From Aminidesulfovibrio sp040307135 (lineage in GTDB: Bacteria > Desulfobacterota > Desulfovibrionia > Desulfovibrionales > Desulfovibrionaceae), in NCBI GenBank assembly GCA_040307135.1, contig JAWRKD010000031.1, forward strand, positions 1 through 32,135: a DNA stretch of 32,135 nt, given 5' to 3'. Shown here piece by piece: positions 28,710 through 32,135 of this stretch. The notes beneath the pieces are model-generated. The model saw nothing but the letters and a program-made list of their open reading frames with translations. It did no database searches and had not been told where the DNA came from. How positions within the stretch are numbered: the stretch's first letter is position 1; each line of letters opens with the position of its first letter. Made by a program: the position numbers and the translations under genes.

Positions 28710-30320
28710 CTACAGCTCGGAGATGAGCTCCACCATGCGCCGGTTCACGTCCATGACCCGGTCGCGCAGCTCGGTCTGGTCGGTCCAGGGGCGGTTCTGC
28801 ACCTTCTCCACCCTCCTGCGGAACTCGGCGTAGAGCCGCTCGGAGTCCTGGAGCAGAAAGTCCCAGTCGATGCGCGGCTCGGCCTTGTCCACGTCCACCA
28901 CGGGCTGCATGGCCTGGCCCGGCTCCAGGGTCAGCTCCTCGCGGTAGGCCGGGATGTGGGCCTCCACGTGGATGGCCTGGCGGATGAGCTCGGCCAGGCG
29001 CTGCTGCGACTTGGGCTCGCCGTGGGTCAGGATCACGCGCAGGTGGTTGTGGTCCTTGAAGGCCTGGAGCCAGTCCATGAGCTCGCTCTGGCCCGCGTGG
29101 CCGGAGAAGCCGTTGATGGTGAAGACCTTGGCGGCCACGGCCACCTCTTCGCCGAAGAGCGTGATCTTGCGCGCGCCGTTGACGATCTTGCGGCCCGGGG
29201 TGCCCTCGGCCTGGAAGCCCACGAACACGATGCTCGCGCCTTTGCGCCAGAGGTTGTGGCGCAGGTGGTGCTTGATGCGGCCCGCGTTGGCCATGCCGCT
29301 GGCCGAGATGACCACGGCCGGCCCCGGGGTGCTGTTGATGGCCTGGGAGTCCTCTCGGGTCTGGGAGAAGCGCAGGTTGGGCAGATCCAGGGGGTGGCGG
29401 CCCTGGTCGATGCGCTTGCGGGTCTCCTCGTCGAAGTATTCCGGATGGTTCTTGAAGACCTCAGTGGCCTGGATGGCCAGGGGGCTGTCCAGCCAGACCG
29501 GCATGTCAGCGGGCAGCCTGCCCTGCTCGCGCAACAGCGACAGGGCGTAGATGATCTGCTGGGAGCGCTCCACGGCGAAGGCCGGGATGATGACCTTCTC
29601 GCCGTTGCGGTGGGCGTAGGCCACGGCCTCGGCCAGCTCGTCCAGGGAGTTGGAGTCGTCGCGGTGGTCGCGATCGCCGTAGGTGGATTCCAGGAAAAGG
29701 TAGTCCGTGGTCTCCACCAGGCTGGGGTTCTCCATCAGGAGTTGGTGGGGGCGGCCCAGGTCGCCGGAGAACACGAGCTTGGTGGTCTTCTCGTTCTCCT
29801 CGTACTGCAGCTCGATGAGGGCCGAGCCCAGGATGTGCCCGGCGTCGCGGTAGAGCACGTGCACGCCCTGGCCGGGCTCGAAGGCCTTGCCGTACTCCAC
29901 GGGCCTGAACAGGCTCGCACAGGCCTCGGCGTCGCCCGTGGTGTACAAGGGCTCCTCGGCGGCCTGTCCGTGGCGCTGGCGCTTGCGGGTGCGCCATTCG
30001 GCCTCCATCTCCTGGATGTGGGCCGAATCCAGGAGCATGATGCGCATGAGGTCCAGAGTGGGCGGGGTGGCATAGATGGGTCCCTTGAAGCCCTTGGCCA
30101 CCAGCCGGGGCAGGAGCCCGGTGTGGTCGATGTGGGCGTGGGTCACCAGCACGAAGTCCAGGTCCGCGGGCCGGTAGGGCGCCATATTCAGGTTGCGTTT
30201 CTCGATTTCCGCATTGCCCTGGTGCATGCCGCAGTCGATGCTGAAGCGGTTGCGGCCGTTCTCCAGGATGTAGCAGGAACCGGTGACGGTCTGGGCCGCG
30301 CCCAGGAAGGTGATTTTCAT
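28710..30320 (-). CDS. Metallo-beta-lactamase/beta-CASP RNase-type protein
   Basis: A 536-residue protein of the metallo-beta-lactamase fold with beta-CASP and RMMBL domains, related to archaeal/bacterial CPSF-like RNases (KH-less). Zinc motif 2 is T-H-A-H-I-D-H (H61, H63, D65, H66), followed by D-A-G-H-I-L-G-S-A and S-G-D-L-G-R. The beta-CASP part carries I-P-A-F-A-V-E-R-S-Q, I-S-A-S-G-M-A-N-A-G-R-I and, near the end of the core, G-F-S-G-H-A. All zinc ligands seem present. A charged C-terminal extension (about 465-536) is Arg/Glu-rich. It is likely an RNA endo- or exonuclease. A GGAG site precedes the ATG. It starts the unit that continues with rsmD, coaD and miaA. Confidence 0.9.
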   Translation of the reverse strand: MKITFLGAAQTVTGSCYILENGRNRFSIDCGMHQGNAEIEKRNLNMAPYRPADLDFVLVTHAHIDHTGLLPRLVAKGFKGPIYATPPTLDLMRIMLLDSAHIQEMEAEWRTRKRQRHGQAAEEPLYTTGDAEACASLFRPVEYGKAFEPGQGVHVLYRDAGHILGSALIELQYEENEKTTKLVFSGDLGRPHQLLMENPSLVETTDYLFLESTYGDRDHRDDSNSLDELAEAVAYAHRNGEKVIIPAFAVERSQQIIYALSLLREQGRLPADMPVWLDSPLAIQATEVFKNHPEYFDEETRKRIDQGRHPLDLPNLRFSQTREDSQAINSTPGPAVVISASGMANAGRIKHHLRHNLWRKGASIVFVGFQAEGTPGRKIVNGARKITLFGEEVAVAAKVFTINGFSGHAGQSELMDWLQAFKDHNHLRVILTHGEPKSQQRLAELIRQAIHVEAHIPAYREELTLEPGQAMQPVVDVDKAEPRIDWDFLLQDSERLYAEFRRRVEKVQNRPWTDQTELRDRVMDVNRRMVELISEL

Positions 30321-30457
30321 GGAATTCTCCGGTTGCAGGGAGCACGGGCGGCCTTCCCGGCGGAGGCCATCCGGTGTACAAGGGGCGCGGACACGGCCCG
30401 CGCAAGGGTTTCTAGTGCCCCATTATCGTCCCTGAATCAACAGGCCAAGGAGTCGGC

Positions 30458-31114
30458 ATGCATCCGTCCCAGCAATACGTCATCGACAACCTCTCCATCC
30501 ACGAATCCTGGCGGCTGTTCAAGATCATGTCCGAGATCGTGGACAGCTTCGAGAACCTCTCCGAGATCGGCCCGGCCGTGTCCGTGTTCGGCTCGGCCCG
30601 GACCCAGCCGGGCACGCCCCTGTACCGCCAGACCGAACAGCTGGCCCGGCTCCTGGCCGAATCCGGCTTCTCGGTCATCACCGGCGGCGGCCCCGGGCTC
30701 ATGGAGGCCGCCAACAAGGGCTGCCAGGAGGCGGGCGGCGAATCCATCGGCCTGCACATCCACTTGCCCCTGGAACAGAAATCCAACAAGTTCCTCGATA
30801 TCCGCTGCGATTTCCGCTATTTCTTCGTGCGCAAGCTCGTGTTCGTGAAATACGCCCTGGCTTACGTGGCCCTGCCCGGCGGCTACGGCACCCTGGACGA
30901 GCTCTCCGAGGCCCTGGTGCTTATCCAGACCAAGCGCATCAAGCCCTTCCCCATCGTGCTCCTGGGCAAGGACTACTGGGCCGGGCTGGTGGACTGGTTC
31001 CGCAAGCAACTGGTGTCCAACGCCTTCTGCAAGGAGGAGGACCTGGACCTGTTCATGGTCACCGATTCCCCGGAAGAGGCCGTGGCTTACATCAAGAAGC
31101 ACGTGGTCATCTAG
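30458..31114 (+). CDS. LOG family protein (cytokinin riboside 5'-monophosphate phosphoribohydrolase-like)
   Basis: A 218-residue TIGR00730/LOG protein, often misnamed lysine decarboxylase. Known members cleave ribose 5-phosphate from nucleoside monophosphates such as isopentenyl-AMP or AMP. The motifs are complete: G-G-G-P-G-L-M-E-A at 76-84, R-K (125-126) matching the catalytic Arg region, and P-G-G-Y-G-T-L-D-E at 140-148. A 40-residue N-terminal helix precedes the core, as in longer bacterial LOGs. AAGGAG lies 5 bases before the ATG. The stop abuts the start of the EamA gene with no spacing. Substrate preference is not readable. Confidence 0.9.
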   Translation: MHPSQQYVIDNLSIHESWRLFKIMSEIVDSFENLSEIGPAVSVFGSARTQPGTPLYRQTEQLARLLAESGFSVITGGGPGLMEAANKGCQEAGGESIGLHIHLPLEQKSNKFLDIRCDFRYFFVRKLVFVKYALAYVALPGGYGTLDELSEALVLIQTKRIKPFPIVLLGKDYWAGLVDWFRKQLVSNAFCKEEDLDLFMVTDSPEEAVAYIKKHVVI

Positions 31115-32011
31115 GTGGGGGACCAGCAGAAGGCCCTGGTCTGCGGCGGCCTGGCCGTGCTGGTCTGGAGCACGGTGGCCACGGCCTTCAAGATCGCCCT
31201 GCGCTTCCTTGCACCGCTCCAGCTCCTGCTGGTGGCCGACGCGGTCTCGGTCCTGGCGCTCCTCGCCGTGCTGGCCTGTCGCGGGCGGCTGGACCGGCTG
31301 CGGTCCATGCCCCGGCCCCAGGTCCTGCGCTGCTGCCTGCTGGGCCTGGTGAACCCGTTCCTCTACTACACGGTCCTGTTCCAGTCCTATGCCCTGCTCC
31401 CGGCCCAGGAGGCCCAGCCCCTCAACTACACCTGGGCCATCACCCTGACGCTGCTCTCCGTGCCCCTGCTGGGCCAGCGGCTGCGCTTTCTGGACCTGGC
31501 CGCCATCCTGGCCAGCTACGCGGGCGTGCTCTGCATCGCCACCCGGGGCGAGCCGTTCGCCTTGCGCTTCGAAAGCCCCCTGGGCGTGGGCCTGGCCCTG
31601 GGCAGCACCCTGCTCTGGGCCCTGTACTGGATCGGCAACACGCGGCTCGCGGCCGACCCGGTGGCCGCCCTGTTCCTCAATTTCCTGGCCGGCTTCCCCT
31701 GCATCCTGGCGGCCGCGCTCCTGGGGCCGGGTCTGCCCCCTGCCAGCCTGCCGGGCCTGCTGGCCGGGGCCTACGTGGGCCTGTTCGAGATGGGGCTCAC
31801 CTTCGTGCTCTGGCTCTCGGCCATGCGCCTGGCCGCGCGCTCGCCCCAGGGCACGGCGCGGGTGGCCAACCTCATCTTCCTCTCGCCCTTCCTGTCCCTG
31901 GTCTTCATCCGCCTGGTGCTGGGCGAGGACATCCTGCCCTCCACGCTCCTGGGCCTGGCGTTCATCGTGGGCGGCAACCTGCTCCAGAGGTTCAAAAAGG
32001 CCGCGGCCTGA
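31115..32011 (+). CDS. EamA/DMT family transporter
   Basis: A 298-residue inner-membrane carrier of the drug/metabolite transporter superfamily (two EamA repeats, about ten helices). Repeat 1 covers about 8-140 and repeat 2 about 148-293, and the pattern L-N-Y-T-W-A-I (about 106-112) is typical of repeat 1. Such proteins export amino acids, nucleobases or other metabolites. The start is GTG directly after the LOG stop codon. It lacks an obvious ribosome site, so translational coupling is likely. Substrate unknown. Confidence 0.86.
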   Translation: MGDQQKALVCGGLAVLVWSTVATAFKIALRFLAPLQLLLVADAVSVLALLAVLACRGRLDRLRSMPRPQVLRCCLLGLVNPFLYYTVLFQSYALLPAQEAQPLNYTWAITLTLLSVPLLGQRLRFLDLAAILASYAGVLCIATRGEPFALRFESPLGVGLALGSTLLWALYWIGNTRLAADPVAALFLNFLAGFPCILAAALLGPGLPPASLPGLLAGAYVGLFEMGLTFVLWLSAMRLAARSPQGTARVANLIFLSPFLSLVFIRLVLGEDILPSTLLGLAFIVGGNLLQRFKKAAA

Positions 32012-32035
32012 CCCGGCTCCAGCCTGCAGAGCTTC

Positions 32036-32064
32036 TTGAATTAATCCAGCATATTCAATTTTTT
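32036..32064 (+). terminator. Weak AT-rich inverted repeat with T tract
   Basis: TTGAAT (32036-32041) and ATTCAA (32053-32058) pair around an 11-base loop and run into six T. The stem is AT-only and weak. It is the only terminator-like element after the EamA gene; the rest of 32012-32135 shows no gene. Confidence 0.3.
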
Positions 32065-32135
32065 CTAGACTTTTTCGCGCAGAAAAACAGGGGGTTGGAC
32101 GTCCTGCCTGGAAAAAAGTCCGGCCCGCGGCCCGG

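Noticed and set aside
28293..30848. 851-codon plus-strand frame opposite rsmD and the beta-CASP gene
   Set aside because: Low-complexity translation spanning two real genes on the other strand, then running into the LOG gene in the wrong frame.
1..32135. Mobile elements, CRISPR arrays, tRNA or rRNA genes, defence systems
   Set aside because: None seen: no transposase-like products, no regularly spaced repeats, no cloverleaf or rRNA-like stretch, and almost all sequence is accounted for by ordinary genes.

Overview
This is a strongly GC-rich bacterial chromosome segment that is almost entirely coding, with 36 protein genes and no gap over 300 bases. I see no tRNA, rRNA, insertion sequence, phage gene or CRISPR array. 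Protein style, the run yggT-divIVA-DUF167-DUF465-ilvB-ilvN-ilvC and an ECF-type nickel/cobalt importer together suggest a deltaproteobacterium of the Desulfovibrionales (sulfate reducers). That placement is inferred from memory of gene order, not from a marker gene search.

Layout. (1) 37-1835, minus: a YhcH/YjgK-type sugar protein gene and trmFO (folate-dependent tRNA U54 methylation). (2) 1933-4468, plus: two OppD/OppF-type ABC ATPases without permeases, then an HD-domain hydrolase. (3) 4554-6641, plus: cbiM-cbiQ-cbiO, an ECF nickel/cobalt transporter without a visible N subunit, whose ATPase ends in a His-rich tail. (4) 6734-13822, plus: one tight block of a MATE exporter, a DUF2156 protein, an alkaline-phosphatase-superfamily enzyme, a UvrD/Rep-type helicase, and a ThiL protein fused to a TrmO (tRNA t6A37 methyltransferase) domain. 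(5) 13876-20954, minus: a small orphan gene set off by terminators, then a long gene train. Read in its own direction the train runs Cys-rich protein, unknown protein, HAD phosphatase, YggT, DivIVA, DUF167, DUF465, IlvB, IlvN, IlvC. (6) 21089-23643, plus: tatA with its own promoter and terminator, then a SulP-STAS-cyclic-nucleotide-domain transporter. (7) 23645-26086, minus: two exported proteins of unknown function and a PgsA-type phosphatidyltransferase. (8) 26221-26715, plus: a SixA-type histidine phosphatase. (9) 26712-30320, minus: miaA, coaD, rsmD and a beta-CASP metallo-beta-lactamase RNase. (10) 30458-32011, plus: a LOG-family nucleotide phosphoribohydrolase and an EamA transporter.

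How it works together. Much of the window is core metabolism: branched-chain amino acids, thiamine diphosphate, coenzyme A and phosphatidylglycerol. Nucleic-acid enzymes are frequent: TrmFO, the TrmO domain, MiaA, RsmD, a beta-CASP nuclease and a helicase. TrmO and MiaA both act on position 37 of tRNA. The most notable items are the ThiL-TrmO fusion, the three-domain SulP protein with a degenerate cNMP pocket, the His-tailed CbiO in a three-gene ECF cluster, the MATE/DUF2156/phosphatase operon, and the closeness of MiaA, an RNase, LOG and an exporter, which could form a cytokinin-like salvage route. I did not find a clear defence system or other wholly new multi-gene machine.
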